From Maylandia zebra (lineage: Eukaryota > Chordata > Actinopteri > Cichliformes > Cichlidae): a stretch of DNA of 64,000 nucleotides. The notes below the pieces were generated by a model. It made no database searches. It was not told the origin of the DNA and saw only the letters and a list, made by a program, of their open reading frames with translations. Position 1 is the stretch's first letter; each line of letters starts with the position of its first letter. The stretch lies in the NCBI RefSeq assembly GCF_041146795.1, contig NC_135170.1, positions 36,666,659-36,730,658 of the forward strand, read 5' to 3'. The translations under genes and the position numbers were made by a program. Shown piece after piece: positions 45,956 through 57,128 of this stretch.

Positions 45956-47073
45956 ATATACATTAGGGGTGCAACGATACACAAAATTCACGGTTCGGTT
46001 CGGTTCGATACTTTGGTGTCACGGTTCGATATTTTTTCGATACAAAAAAAATGTTCATGCATTTTTAATTTGTCATTTATTAAAATTATAAATATATATT
46101 TTAACTCAAAAGTACAGTTTTTAAATTTAACCCTAACCCTTGTGCGTGTTTTTTATTTTGACAGCGAATGTGCACCTGCGGACCACTTATGTGCAGCCCT
46201 GGTTATTTAGCTCGTCATATTGCAGCCACAGAAATTCTTTTGTCCATGAAACCATAAAGCTGCACTTTCTTTTTGCCTTATAGTCTGATTTGTCATAACT
46301 TCTCCGTTTTGTGGTAAGCTTTTCTTTGGCTGTCACTTCTTCACCCTGACCGGTCTTATTTGGCTCAGCAGAACTAAAATATATATCCTGCTGCTTTTAC
46401 ACACGCACTCACATAAGCTCAGCGATTCTCTGCGCGATCAACCTCTCACATGTTTAAGCTGCGGGAGATTTCACTTGTCATGTTTGCATAGTAAGCTAAC
46501 GATTAATAAGACGATGTCAGAGGAATTGGTGCACAAATTATCATCACTCACAGATCAGTGCTGTCGCTCTCTATACACAGTTCGCACGATTGCAAAGTGA
46601 AAGCAAAAAACAAGCGCAAATTCAAACGCGACTTCAATATGTCACATATTGACAGTGGCTCACCGATGCCAATGACATAATTACCCAGCTACATTTCTGA
46701 AAGAATGCAAAAGCATTGACATATATTTTTCCTACAATAGCCCGACGGGCAGGGCAGAGATAGATTTTGGTAGCCCGACTGAAAAAAAATCGCTAGCTCC
46801 AGGACGTCGGGCTAGCGATATTGCGAGCCCTGTATCTGATTGAGGAATCACTCATCTTTGGAAAAGAGAGTTTATTACAGAGAAATGGCTCTTTCCAAAA
46901 TAAAAGCTATACTATCCGCTTCTTCTGGGCTATATTCTCAGCAGCATAAGGAGAATCACGTGCTAACAGCTGTCTAAATGACTCGGCTAAAGTTAGTAGC
47001 ATGCTTGTTGTTTTTGTCTTTGCACTAGGATGATGTCGGAGTAAATGTGCAGTCATATTCGTTGTGTTCCCAC

Positions 47074-47212
47074 TAGTGCTTTCAGGTTAATCTCGTTGAA
47101 ATGACCTTAACGCCACAACACGGCAAATCTCCGTTAACGAGCTACCGCCGATCGCCCCGTGCATGGGGCTAGACGGCCAACACCTTAACGAGCTAACTGC
47201 GCTAACACACTA
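47074..47212. mobile_element. 139-bp MITE inside H1 copy 1
   Basis: Starts TAGTGCTTTCAGG, ends AACACACTA, flanked by GTTCCCAC on both sides (47066-47073 and 47213-47220), a perfect 8-bp target duplication. The same insertion site is occupied in H1 copy 2. Confidence 0.85.
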
Positions 47213-47408
47213 GTTCCCACCCATGTAATTGAGCATTGCATGGCACATCCAACATACTGTTTTACTTTAGTCCATGACTCGCTTACCTTCAGGGTCATAC
47301 GTCACATGAAAACCAAAATAATTCCAAACGCCAGATCTGAATGAGGGTGGGGGAGGTATATGTTGTAAGGAGAGCTTAACTTCTGTCTCGCTAGCTTGCC
47401 CTGCGCTC

Positions 47409-47551
47409 TTCCTTCTGACGATGCTGTCTGTGTGGAGCGCTCAGTGAATCTGTGTTCGACTACTCCGCCTAGGCTGCACTGTCGACCCTAGGCGGAGTAG
47501 TCGAACACAGATTCACTGAGCGCTCCACACAGACAGCATCGTCAGAAGGAA
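47409..47551. repeat. perfect 65-bp inverted repeat with 13-nt loop
   Basis: Arms 47409-47473 and 47487-47551 are exact reverse complements, sharing e.g. GACGATGCTGTCTGTGTGG and ACTACTCCGCCTAGG. Copy 2 at 52260-52350 has only about 21-bp arms at the homologous place. Confidence 0.92.
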
Positions 47552-47715
47552 AGTTGATAAAATAAATTACAAATTTTGTATTGTTCGATACATATGCGTA
47601 CCGAACCGAGAGCACTGTATCGAACAGTTCAATATCGATACGAATATCGTTGCACCCCTAATATACATATATACATGGTTCGATATTTTTTCGATACAAA
47701 AAAAATGTTCATGCT

Positions 47716-50700
47716 CCTCCTTGAATCGCTACCTTATCGTGGTGGAGGGGTTTGTGTGTCCCAGGGATCCCAGGGGCTATGTTGTCTGGGGGCTTTTGCC
47801 CCCTGGTAGGGTCTCCCATGGCAAACTGGTCCTGGGTGAGGGACCAGACAAAGAGCGATTCAGAAGACCCCCATGAAAAGAATATCGAGGGAACAGTTTA
47901 CCCTGCCCGGGATAGGGTTACCGGGGCCCCGCCCTGGAGCCAGGCCCGGGGAGGGTGCCCGAGGGCGAGCGTCTGGTGGCCGGGCCTTAGTCCATGGGGC
48001 CCGGCCGGGCACAGCCCGAAGAGGAGACATGGGCCCATCCTCCCGCAGGCCCACCACCCGCAGGAGGCGCCATAGGGGTCGGGTGCATTGTGAGCCGGGT
48101 GGCGGCCAGGAGCGGAGGCCCTGGCGGACCGACCCCCGGCTGCCAAGACTGGCAATAGGGACATGGAATGTCACCTCTCTGGTGGGGAAGGAGCCTGAGT
48201 TGGTGCGTGAGGTTGAGAGGTACCGGCTAGATATAGTTGGGCTCACCTCTACGCATTGTATGGGCTCTGGAACCAGTCTCCTGGAGAGGGGCTGGACTCT
48301 GTCTCAGTCTGGAGTTGCCCCTGGTGAGAGGCGGCGGGCTGGGGTGGGTATTCTTATATCCCCTCGGCTTGCTGCCGGTACGTTGGGGTTTTTCCCGGTG
48401 GACGAGAGGGTTTGTTCCCTGCGCCTTAGGGTCGGGGAACGGGTCCTGACTGTCATCTGCGCTTATGCGCCGAGTGGCAGTTCGGAGTACCCAGCCTTCT
48501 TAGAGTCCCTGGGGGGGGTGCTGGAAGGTGCTCCACCTGGAGACTCTGTTGTCCTGCTGGGAGACTTCAATGCTCACGTGGGTAACGACAGCGAGACCTG
48601 GAGGGGCGTGATTGGGAGGAACGGCCTCCCTGATCTGAACCCGAGCGGTGCTTTGTTATTGGACTTCTGTGCTAATCACAGTTTGGCCATAACGAACACC
48701 CTGTTCGAACATAAGAGTGTCCATAAGTGCACGTGGCACCAGGATGCTCTAGGCCGTAGGTCGATGATCGATTTTGTAATCGTATCACCAGACCTGCGAC
48801 CATATGTTCTGGACACTCGGGTAAAGAGAGGGGCTGAGCTGTCAACTGATCACCACCTGGTGGTGAGTTGGATCAGGTGGCGGGGGAGGACGCTGGACAG
48901 ACCTGGTGCACCTAAACGCGTAGTGAGGGTGTGCTGGGAACGTCTAGCAGAGGCCCCAGTCCGCGAGATCTTCAACGCACACCTCCGGCAGAGCTTCAAC
49001 AGCATTCCGAGGGAGACTGGGGACATTGAGTCCGAATGGACCATGTTCAGCGTCTCCATTGCCGACGCTGCTGCATTGAGCTGCGGCCGCAAGGTGGTTG
49101 GTGCCTGCCGTGGTGGTAATCCCCGAACCAAATGGTGGACACCAGAGGTGAAGGGAGCCACCAGGCTGAAGAAGGAGGCCTATCGGGCTTGGTTAGCCTG
49201 TGGGACTCCGGAGGCAGCCGACAGGTATCGACAGGCCAAGCGGAATGCGGCTCGGGCAGTGGCTGAAGCAAAAACTCGGGTGTGGGAGGAGTTCGGAGAG
49301 GCCATGGAAAAAGACTTTCGGACTGCCTCGAAGAGATTCTGGCAAACCGTCAGGCGTCTCAGGAGGGGAAAGCGGTGCTCTACCTGCACTGTGTATAGTG
49401 CTGGCGGAGCGCTGTTGACGTCGACTGAGAAAATTGTCGGGCGGTGGAAGGAATACTTCGAGGACCTCCTTAATCCCACTGACACGTCTTCCGGGGAGGA
49501 AGCAGAGTCTGGGGATGAGGGGTGTGACCCACCGATTTCCGGGGGCGAGGTCACTGAGGCAGTTAAACAACTCCTTGGTGGCAGAGCCCCTGGTGTCGAT
49601 GAGGTCCGCCCCGAGTTCCTGAAGGCTCTGGACGTTGTAGGGCTGTCTTGGTTGACACGTCTCTGCAATGTTGCGTGGAGATCAGGGGCAGTACCTGTGG
49701 ACTGGCAGACCGGGGTGGTGGTCCCCATCTTCAAGAAGGGGGACCGGAGGGTGTGTTCCAACTACAGGGGGATCACACTCCTCAGCCTCCCCGGGAAAGT
49801 CTATGCCAGGGTGCTGGAGAGGAGGGTTCGTCCGCTAGTCGAACCTCGGATACAGGAGGAACAATGCGGTTTTCGTCCTGGTCGCGGAACACTGGACCAG
49901 CTCTTTGTCCTCTCGAGGATACTTGAGGGTGCATGGGAGTTTGCCCAACCAGTCTACATGTGTTTTGTGGACCTGGAGAAGGCATTCGACCGTGTCCCTC
50001 GGGGCGTCCTGTGGGAGGTGTTGCGCGAGTATGGGGTGTCTGGCCCATTGCTACGGGCCATTCAATCCCTATACAACCGTTGCAAGAGCTTGGTTCGCAT
50101 TGCCGGCAATAAGTCGGACTCGTTCCCGGTGGGTGATGGGCTCCGCCAAGGCTGCCCTTTGTCTCCGGTTCTGTTCATAATTTTTATGGACAGGATTTCT
50201 AGGCGCAGCCAAGTGGCGGAGGGCTTTCGCTTTGGTGGCCTCAGAATCTCATCTCTGATTTTTGCGGATGATGTGGTTCTGTTGGCTTCATCGGGTGAGG
50301 GCCTCCAGCTCGCACTGGAGCGGTTCGCAGCCGAGTGTAACGCAGCGGGAATGAGGATCAGCACCTCCAAATCTGAGGCCATGGTTCTCAGCCGGAAAAG
50401 GGTGGAGTGCCCACTCCGGGTCGGGGATGAGTTCCTTCCCCAAGTGGAGGAGTTCAAGTATCTCGGGGTCTTGTTCGCGAGTGATGGGAGAAGGGAGCTG
50501 GAGATCGACAGACGGATTGGGGCTGCGGCTGCAGTAATGCGGACGCTGCACCGGTCAGTCGTGGTGAAGAGGGAGCTGAGTGTAAAAGCGAAGCTCTCAA
50601 TTTACCGGTCGATCTACGTCCCTACCCTCACCTATGGCCACGAGCTGTGGGTAGTGACCGAAAGAACGAGATCGCGGATACAAGCGGCGGAAATGAGCTT

Positions 50701-51080
50701 CCTCCGAAGGGTGGCTGGCCTCTCCCTTAGAGATAGGGTGAGAAGTTCGGCCATCCGGGAGGGGCTTAGAGTAGAGCAGCTGCTGCTCCACATCGAAAGG
50801 AGCCAGCTGAGGTGGTTCGGGCATCTGGCAAGGATGCCCCCTGGGCGCCTCCTGGGTGAGGTGTTCCAGGCATGTCCCACCGGGAGGAGGCCCCGGGGCA
50901 GACCCAGGACACGCTGGAGAGATTATATCTCTCGGCTGGCCTGGGAACGCCTTGGGATTCCCCCGGACAAGCTGGAGGAGGTGGCTGGGGAGAGGGAGGT
51001 CTGGACCTCTTTGCTTAGGCTGCTACCCCCGCGACCCGACCTCGGATAAGCGGATGAAGATGGATGGATGGATGGATGGA
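47716..51080 (+). mobile_element. full-length Rex3-like (RTE clade) LINE
   Basis: A complete copy: 5' UTR from 47716 (TCCTCCTTGAATCGCTACC), one ORF at 47873-51049, a very short 3' UTR (GGATAAGCGGATGAAGATGG) and a GATG-repeat tail. It is bounded by the perfect 13-bp target duplication AAAATGTTCATGC at 47703-47715 and 51081-51093. It inserted into hAT element H1 copy 2. The missing poly(A) and GATG tail fit Rex3/RTE elements. Confidence 0.95.
47873..51049 (+). CDS. Rex3-like endonuclease/reverse transcriptase, intact 1058 aa
   Basis: The protein carries out target-primed reverse transcription of its own RNA in the nucleus. Order of motifs: apurinic-endonuclease block from about residue 100 ([20 protein letters not shown]), [12 protein letters not shown] near residue 230, [13 protein letters not shown], and the terminal STDHHLVVS near residue 325. 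A linker follows, then reverse transcriptase: [73 protein letters not shown] and the catalytic FADD at residues 797-800. The C-terminal part ends with [20 protein letters not shown]. No stop or frameshift is visible. The Met at 47873 is chosen as the first in the frame; the true start could be a later Met. Large antisense frames over it are shadows. Confidence 0.93.
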   Translation: MKRISREQFTLPGIGLPGPRPGARPGEGARGRASGGRALVHGARPGTARRGDMGPSSRRPTTRRRRHRGRVHCEPGGGQERRPWRTDPRLPRLAIGTWNVTSLVGKEPELVREVERYRLDIVGLTSTHCMGSGTSLLERGWTLSQSGVAPGERRRAGVGILISPRLAAGTLGFFPVDERVCSLRLRVGERVLTVICAYAPSGSSEYPAFLESLGGVLEGAPPGDSVVLLGDFNAHVGNDSETWRGVIGRNGLPDLNPSGALLLDFCANHSLAITNTLFEHKSVHKCTWHQDALGRRSMIDFVIVSPDLRPYVLDTRVKRGAELSTDHHLVVSWIRWRGRTLDRPGAPKRVVRVCWERLAEAPVREIFNAHLRQSFNSIPRETGDIESEWTMFSVSIADAAALSCGRKVVGACRGGNPRTKWWTPEVKGATRLKKEAYRAWLACGTPEAADRYRQAKRNAARAVAEAKTRVWEEFGEAMEKDFRTASKRFWQTVRRLRRGKRCSTCTVYSAGGALLTSTEKIVGRWKEYFEDLLNPTDTSSGEEAESGDEGCDPPISGGEVTEAVKQLLGGRAPGVDEVRPEFLKALDVVGLSWLTRLCNVAWRSGAVPVDWQTGVVVPIFKKGDRRVCSNYRGITLLSLPGKVYARVLERRVRPLVEPRIQEEQCGFRPGRGTLDQLFVLSRILEGAWEFAQPVYMCFVDLEKAFDRVPRGVLWEVLREYGVSGPLLRAIQSLYNRCKSLVRIAGNKSDSFPVGDGLRQGCPLSPVLFIIFMDRISRRSQVAEGFRFGGLRISSLIFADDVVLLASSGEGLQLALERFAAECNAAGMRISTSKSEAMVLSRKRVECPLRVGDEFLPQVEEFKYLGVLFASDGRRELEIDRRIGAAAAVMRTLHRSVVVKRELSVKAKLSIYRSIYVPTLTYGHELWVVTERTRSRIQAAEMSFLRRVAGLSLRDRVRSSAIREGLRVEQLLLHIERSQLRWFGHLARMPPGRLLGEVFQACPTGRRPRGRPRTRWRDYISRLAWERLGIPPDKLEEVAGEREVWTSLLRLLPPRPDLG

Positions 51081-51193
51081 AAAATGTTCATGCTTTTTTA
51101 ATTTGTCATTTATGGAAAATTATAAATATATATTTTAACTCAAAAGTACAGTTTTTAAGTTGCTGAAATAACAAAGAAATAATAATAATAACA

Positions 51194-51536
51194 GGGTGGC
51201 TGTAGCTCAGGTGGCAGAGCAAGTCAGCCACTAATCAGAAGGTCGGTGGTTCGATCCCAGGCTGCCTCCGGGCTGCATGTCAAATATCCTTGGGCAAGAT
51301 ACTAACCCCATGTTTGCCTACTGGTGATGGTCAGAGGGCCCGGTGGCGCCTGTGTCCGGCAGCCTCGCCTCTGTCAGTGCGCCCCAGGGCAGCTGTGGCT
51401 ACAATGTAGCTTGCCATCGCCAGTGTGTGAATGTGTGTGTGAATGGGTGGATGACTGAATGTAGTGTGAAGCGCTTTGGGGTCCTATGGACTAGAAAAGC
51501 GCTATACAAATGCAGGCCATTTACCATTTACCATTT
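51194..51536 (+). mobile_element. full-length tRNA-derived SINE
   Basis: A-box-like TGTAGCTCAGGTGGCAGAGC and B-box GGTTCGATCCCAG form a tRNA-like head. The body has CCTTGGGCAAGATACTAACC, GGTCAGAGGGCCCGGTGGCG and AGTGCGCCCCAGGGCAGC. The tail is AAAGCGCTATACAAATGCAG and then ATTTACCATTTACCATTT. AATAATAA occurs on both sides (a likely target duplication). Inserted in H1 copy 2. Confidence 0.9.
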
Positions 51537-51715
51537 AATAATAAATCTACCTGATGGAGAAATCGCTCATCTTTGGAAAACAGAGTTTATTACAGAGAAA
51601 TGGCTCTTTCAAAATAAAAGCTATACTATACGCTTCTTCTGGGCTATATTCTCAGCAGCATATTAAACATATCAGGTCCCCATAAGGAGAATCATGTGCT
51701 AACGGCTGTCTAAAT

Positions 51716-51933
51716 CAGCGGTCTCCAACCTTTTTTGCGCCACGGACCGGTTTATGCCCGACAATATTTTCAAAGACCGGCCTTTAAGGTGTCGCGGATA
51801 AATACAACAAGCTGAAAACTGATAAAAACCCTGAAAACCAAACATTTCACACCTGAGCCTCAACTCTCGCGGCCCGGTACCAAACGACTCACGGACCGGT
51901 ACGAGTCCGAGGCCCGGGGGTTGGGGACCGCTG
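51716..51933. mobile_element. 218-bp hAT MITE nested in H1 copy 2
   Basis: Ends CAGCGGTCTCCAACC and GGTTGGGGACCGCTG, flanked by perfect 8-bp GTCTAAAT (51708-51715 and 51934-51941). H1 copy 1 has the empty site CTGTCTAAATGACTCGG near 46970-46986, which fixes both boundaries. Confidence 0.93.
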
Positions 51934-52044
51934 GTCTAAATGACTCGGGTAAAGTTTGTAGCATGCTTGCTTGTCTGCTTCCACTTGTCTTTGCACTAGG
52001 ATGCTGTCGGAGTAAATGTGCAGTCATATTCGTTGTGTTCCCAC

Positions 52045-52079
52045 TAGTGCTGTCAGCGTTAATCTGAAATGACGCACTA
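52045..52079. mobile_element. 35-bp internally deleted MITE in H1 copy 2
   Basis: TAGTGCTG...GCACTA flanked by GTTCCCAC at 52037-52044 and 52080-52087. It occupies the same site as the 139-bp MITE in copy 1. Confidence 0.8.
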
Positions 52080-52480
52080 GTTCCCACCCATGTAATTGAG
52101 CATTGCGTGGCACATCCGACATACTGTTTTACTTTAGTCCATGACGCGCTTACCTTCAGGGTCATACGTCACATGAAAACCAAAATAATTCCAAACGCCA
52201 GATCTGAATGAGGGTGGGGGAGGTTCAATTTGCCATGTTGCAACGAGCTTAGCTTCTGTCTTGCTAGCTTGCACTGCGCTCAGTGGATCTGCGCTCGACA
52301 GTGCAGCCTAGGCGGAGTAGTCGAGCGCAGATCCACTGAGCTCTCAACACAGACAGCATCGTCAGAAGGAAAGTTGATAAAACAAATTAAAAATTTTGTA
52401 TTGTTCGATACATATGCGTACCGAACCGAAAGCACTGTATCGAACGGTTCAATATCGATACGAGTATCGTTGCACCCCTA

Positions 52481-52482
<2 letters not shown>

Positions 52483-52532
<50 letters not shown>

Positions 52533-52570
52533 GTATATACTGCCATCTGCTGCGGAAACAGCAGATGGCA
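52483..52570. repeat. (AT)n/(GTAT)n run and 12-bp hairpin
   Basis: AT units to 52520, GTAT units to about 52536, then a hairpin TGCCATCTGCTG - CGGAAA - CAGCAGATGGCA at 52541-52570. Confidence 0.9.
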
Positions 52571-53118
52571 GCAGAGATCAGTGTCAGAGGTTCAGCCCAT
52601 GTCCAAGTAATACGTCCTCTATCACCTGCACCTCAGTATTATATTAAATATCGAAATGTAAGAAGCTAAATGTAGTTTGTGCAGTCGGCTTTAAAAGGCT
52701 GTAAACACCAAACCAGACTAATCATTCTGACAGATCTTCCATTTCTCAGGATCCTTCAAGTTACATCATTGCAGCAACTTGTGTTTACTGGAGAGAAGAG
52801 AAGATTTCCACATCTGAAACATTGGTGCCTGCTGAATCTCCTACAATCTCATCTGAATATGAGAATAAAGTTCTACAGAATGTTTCCAATGCTGATTATA
52901 AAATACAACTCTAAGCATTTTAACCAAAGTGTTATTACATTAAGTATAAATGATCATTTGACTTTTAAAAAACTGTGCATACCTCTGGAAACGGTCATTT
53001 TGAAGACATTGAGGTGAATTTGACAGTATTGTCAGTAACTGGAGTTTTTATTGGTTGCTTTTGTAGCAGAGAAGTGAACCATGTGAAACCAAACCCATCC
53101 GTCCCTAAAACATTCACC
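52571..53118. other. no gene recognised
   Basis: AT-rich DNA; the 112-codon frame at 52679-53017 has no recognisable features. Confidence 0.4.
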
Positions 53119-54291
53119 ACCAATGTTCCCTCTAAGCTGCGCGCGTGCATGATTGCGCACTGCTGGCACGGCCTCTGCGAAAAAAAGTGTGGACTTTATA
53201 CCAGTTTTTAAATTGTGTTGATCGGCCGCGTAAAACCAGAGTTATGATAAAAATATGCAATGTTTGTTTTTCTTCCTGAATACTGTCGTTGTTTATATTT
53301 ACTGCGGGAAGAAACGGTAAAAACGGCGTTTTATAAGGAAAACGCTCGAAAGCCTGTGAGCAAAGACACCAAAAACACCCCCAGCCTTTCCTATTGGTGG
53401 AAAAATGTACCATGTGGACGAATCAAAAAATGATATGGCTACATGACATTTAGTTGTTTAGGAAGGGGGAAGTTTTAGGAGTGACGGCGTGTTTGAGATG
53501 TGAGAGATCTGCGACGTTTAGCACAAATCTTGTGTAGTTAGTGTGTAGTCAGTGTGTAGTGTAGTTTTGTTGTGTGTCAGAACAATGAGGCGCCTGCTGA
53601 GTGTTACAGGTGTTACAGCAGTGACACATCTGCTGCTGTCAGGCCTGCAGGTATCAGGCTGTTGTTCTCCTTCATCTCATAGTGGACAGAAATTATTTTT
53701 TGGAGCGGCACAAATAATTTGCGTGGCATCAGATTTGATGCAGAACAGCTGATTGTTCTGTAAATAGTTTGAAATGTTTGTTTAAAAAACGCCTTGGCTG
53801 CATTTTTAGGTAAACAGCTGCAAAAAACTTTGTTGTTTGCATTACTCAGTTACTTTTTTGAAGAAGTAACTATATCATTACCTGCCCAACATTGGTCATT
53901 ATTTACTGTATTTTGCAGAGTTACAGACTCTCTAACAGACCACAGACTCAGAAGTCAGAGCTTTATATGAAAAAAAAAAGAAAAGAAAGAAAGTTGTGTT
54001 TTCAAAATTGGAGTTCAAGTTACTTTTACTTCCAATATTGTTAACATGCTGCACAGGTCATAAGCAAGACGTTTTACATTTTCATTGTAAGTGGGCTAAA
54101 GCAGTTAACTAAAAGTAGTCTAACATAAATGTAAATGCTGTAATTTGATTACTTTAATGAACCATGTAACCTGCATGGATTCGATGCTGGCGTGACCGTG
54201 TGCTCACGTCTGCTGTTGCTCACTGTGGTCCAAGTGTCCGCTCAGGGAGTTTGTGTGTTCAGACACATGAAACATTAGAGGGAACATTGGT
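53119..54291. mobile_element. 1.17-kb inverted-repeat element, hAT-like
   Basis: Ends ACCAATGTTCCCTCTAA (53119-53135) and the exact reverse complement TTAGAGGGAACATTGGT (54275-54291). The left sub-terminal block is GCTGCGCGCGTGCATGATTG. No clear flanking duplication and no transposase frame. A piece of another element (GTTACTTTTTTGAAGAAGTA) appears inside near 53850-53900, so the interior is composite. Confidence 0.8.
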
Positions 54292-56184
54292 AAGGACATC
54301 CTGAGGCAGAAACATCCAAAGAAGAGCTCTGAACGTCCTTCAAGAAGCCTGGAGAAGAGATCCTCAGAGAGTCACAGAAGTTCCCACCTCCCACATACAA
54401 TCTTACCAATGTGCACTTTCTAAATACCAACAGTACTTTTTCTTTTACACCCAAAGCCAGTTTGTGCTGGGGCAACACAGGTTCTGCAGGTACACAGCCT
54501 GGATGCAGAGGGTGAGGTTCCCCTCGTGGTCCTGATCCACTCGCTGCACAGTCGATGTGTTAGACTTGATTTATCAACTTTGTCTGCAAACAGCAGAAGA
54601 TTTGAAATCATCGATCATCTTTTTTATACTTTGATAAAAAGTTGTAGACACGCAAACTGCTTCATATTAAAACTTCACTGAAAGTCAATTTAAGTTTTCT
54701 TTAATTCCTGTGAAAACTTTCATTTTCTCAGATAAAACTAAAGCACCAGAAACACGTGCAGTAACTCCAACACTGTAATGAATGCGGTAAGCCTTACACC
54801 TTCCCTCCACGTCGTCCTTTCTCTTGCGTTTCTTTTGGAACCTTCTTGGTGTCTTTAAATTTTGCTGCTTGCTCCTGGATGAATCCTTTCTGATTCCAAA
54901 GATGCTGAGTTTGTTTATACTGCATTCAATGATCAGTTATTAGGACACTGATCGTGCTGCTGTGGTTGTTTCTGAGAAGCAGCTGCAATTATTCAGCATC
55001 ATGAGCTGCTGTGTGAGTGCTTCGTGTCATAATAACCCAACAGTTATACAGACATTCACCGTTTTGTCCTTTTAAACACCGAGCCTTCCTGCTTCCACAC
55101 ACACCTGCAGGAGTGTGTGTGACGTCGTAGCGAGCAGTTCAGTGCTGCCTCGCTGGCTGCAGACGTTTCTCACTGACTGGGTTTCATTCATAAAACCAGA
55201 GGGAGTGAAGAAAGCTAACGTTCAAATTCAAACCAGAAATAACAAATCATTTTCCCACACTCACCCAGAGAGAGGGGCAGACACCAGGAAAGCATCGGCA
55301 CTCCACAAGAAAAGTATTTGAATCAATGTTCATGATGCCCAAACCTGTAGATGCTGCTTTGTTCTATACACAGCCATCAGATCACTAATGTACCACAAAT
55401 ATGTGAGATTATGAGTGTGCTCTATTATTGGTGCTAGCAGCTGACAGTCTGGTCCTTGGTAAGGATCTTGGTTGGTTGCCCAGGTTCTCCACTGAAGGTC
55501 CTGCTGGGTCCACACTTGTTCCAGTTTACTTTTAAGGACCTCATCAGAATCAGGATCAGGGAGGAGCAGCCACCTCCGCGACACGGTGCAGGGTGACTCA
55601 CAATTAAACTCACAGCAAAGGCAACAAAGATTTCACATCAAAAACTTTCTTTGGTCATAGAAACTGATTTCTGTTGTTTCAGTGCTGCTCTGTGTGCCGT
55701 GTCTCTGCAGTATGACTTCTGCTTTCTTTAGAGAGCCTCACAAGTCCAGCAGAAGTAAAACTGCTGACGTTGAGTTTTTCTGTGCTTGTATTCTGTGCTG
55801 CTACAAACTGCTTGTTTTAGCAGCACAGATTATTCCACCCACAGCAAGGTCAGTCTGGAGAGCTGAAGACGATGCTCACTGTGGATGGTGTTATGTTGGT
55901 GTCCAGGAACACTGAGAGGGGTCTTTTTTCACCTGGATATGTCCTTCAGTCAAGTACATTTGTTCATCTGCCTTCACACAGATATCACATCCCATTCTGA
56001 ATCCATAGGATTTAACCGTCTGGGGAATGATTGGCCGTTTTCGACTACTTTTAATTTTACTCTATGTTTCACCTTTAAAAACTGTTTATCTTTGCCTTGT
56101 TTGTGTCATTCTTTTCAGCACAACCTCACCTGCCTGAATTTACAGGGTTTTTTTTTATTTTGACATACTGTATTAACACAATAC
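54292..56184. other. no gene; short L2-like remnant
   Basis: At about 55865-55975 the text GTGGATGGTGTTATGTTGGT then AACACTGAGAGGGGTC and GGATATGTCCTTCA parallels L2-like reverse transcriptase (compare 38007-38076). Everything else is unassigned. Confidence 0.4.
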
Positions 56185-56226
56185 GGCCCTGGATAAGCGG
56201 AAGAAGGTGGATGGATGGATGGATAC
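56185..56226 (+). mobile_element. Rex3-type 3' tail remnant
   Basis: CTGGATAAGCGGAAGAAGG followed by GATG repeats; only the tail of a Rex3 or Rex3-mobilised element remains. Confidence 0.65.
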
Positions 56227-57128
56227 AATGTTGTTCAGCAGCTTATTCAAATATAGATTTAACTTGAAAACAGTAGTAGGACTTTAATTGGTGTAACTCA
56301 CCCAGTACTGTAATAATGGATGGATTGCATTTATATAGCGCTTTTCAAGGCACCCAAAGCGCTTTACAATGCCGTAAATATTAAGCAACCTAACTAATAG
56401 GGTTCCAACTCCCAGCAACAACAAAAATAAATAAATAAAAAATAGGGAACCACCCCTCACGCGCCACCTCATGATGCTTAATCGACGTAATCAACCTTAA
56501 TTTGATGCAGTGTGAAAAAAATGCACAGAAATCAATTATTTTTCAAGAAATATTAAATAGATTCAACATCTTTCTTCAACAAAATTGCAGACTGCACAGA
56601 TGGTACCTTCCCAAAGGAAAAAGTACTATAGCTTACTAGGGTATATATATTAGACTTAATAGTCACTATATACAGTAATTGACTTCTATTCATTTTACAT
56701 CAAATTAAAACTTTGAGTGTCAGATAATTATTTATTAAAAGCTAGACATTTTAAATGAGAATAAGAAAGAAAAGTATGTCTTTGTGCCCCCTTTTCCCTG
56801 TTAATGCCCTATCGGCCCCCCTGGCTAAACTTTGCTAGATCCGCCCCTGCACAGTTACCAGCGTCAGCTACGTAGAAAAAGATCCTGGTGTAGAAAGTAA
56901 TATTAAATACATTCTAACAACAGCTGATCAAGCTTAAACGTGCTGCTGTTGTTCAGCCGCTGGTTTCCTCTTTCTGGTGCAAAGTGGGCCAAAAACAAAC
57001 AAGAGACACGGACTCGCGACAGAAAAGCCGATCAGCTGATCGTTAAGCAGTTTCATGATTGAAGTAGCAGCCGGAGAGCGAGAGGCAGTCGCTCGTTAAG
57101 CTTAACGCAGGAATGCTTTACAAACATT
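56227..57128. other. no gene recognised
   Basis: Contains a short GATTGCATTTATATAGCGC segment that is a widespread fish repeat piece, otherwise nothing I can assign. Confidence 0.4.

Larger units (their letters stand above)
45964..47660 (-). mobile_element. hAT-type element H1, copy 1, with BED-finger fossil
   Basis: Terminal inverted repeats TAGGGGTGCAACGATA (45964) and TATCGTTGCACCCCTA (ending 47660) are exact, flanked by the perfect 8-bp target duplication ATATACAT (45956-45963 and 47661-47668). On the minus strand about 47327-47022 is a decayed BED zinc-finger exon (CRMCHAMLNYMGG, NMTAHLLRQHP in copy 2), split by a 139-bp MITE at 47074-47212. The sub-terminal GGTTCGGTTCGGTTCGATA array is typical of such hAT termini. 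No transposase catalytic domain remains, so it is non-autonomous. Confidence 0.9.
47677..52480 (-). mobile_element. hAT-type element H1, copy 2, nested and 5'-truncated
   Basis: Right end TATCGTTGCACCCCTA at 52465-52480 is intact. The left terminal repeat is missing and similarity to copy 1 starts at GGTTCGATATTTTTTCGATA (47677). Its pieces are 47677-47715, 51081-51193, 51537-51715 and 51934-52480; between them lie a Rex3, a SINE and a hAT MITE. A minus-strand BED-finger remnant (52195-51985) reads WNYFGFHV, KTVCRMCHAMLN and GNTTNMTAHLLRQHP, i.e. C-x2-C then H-x4-H, interrupted by a stop and a 35-bp MITE remnant. Confidence 0.87.

Noticed and set aside
47860..50880. Many antisense and off-frame ORFs, up to 193 codons, over the Rex3 copy
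   Set aside because: GC-rich codon bias in the real ORF keeps other frames open; none is family-like.
51194..51290. tRNA-like sequence with A and B boxes
   Set aside because: It is a SINE head with a long SINE body and no tRNA-like 3' half; not a tRNA gene. The same applies to 38433 and 45095.
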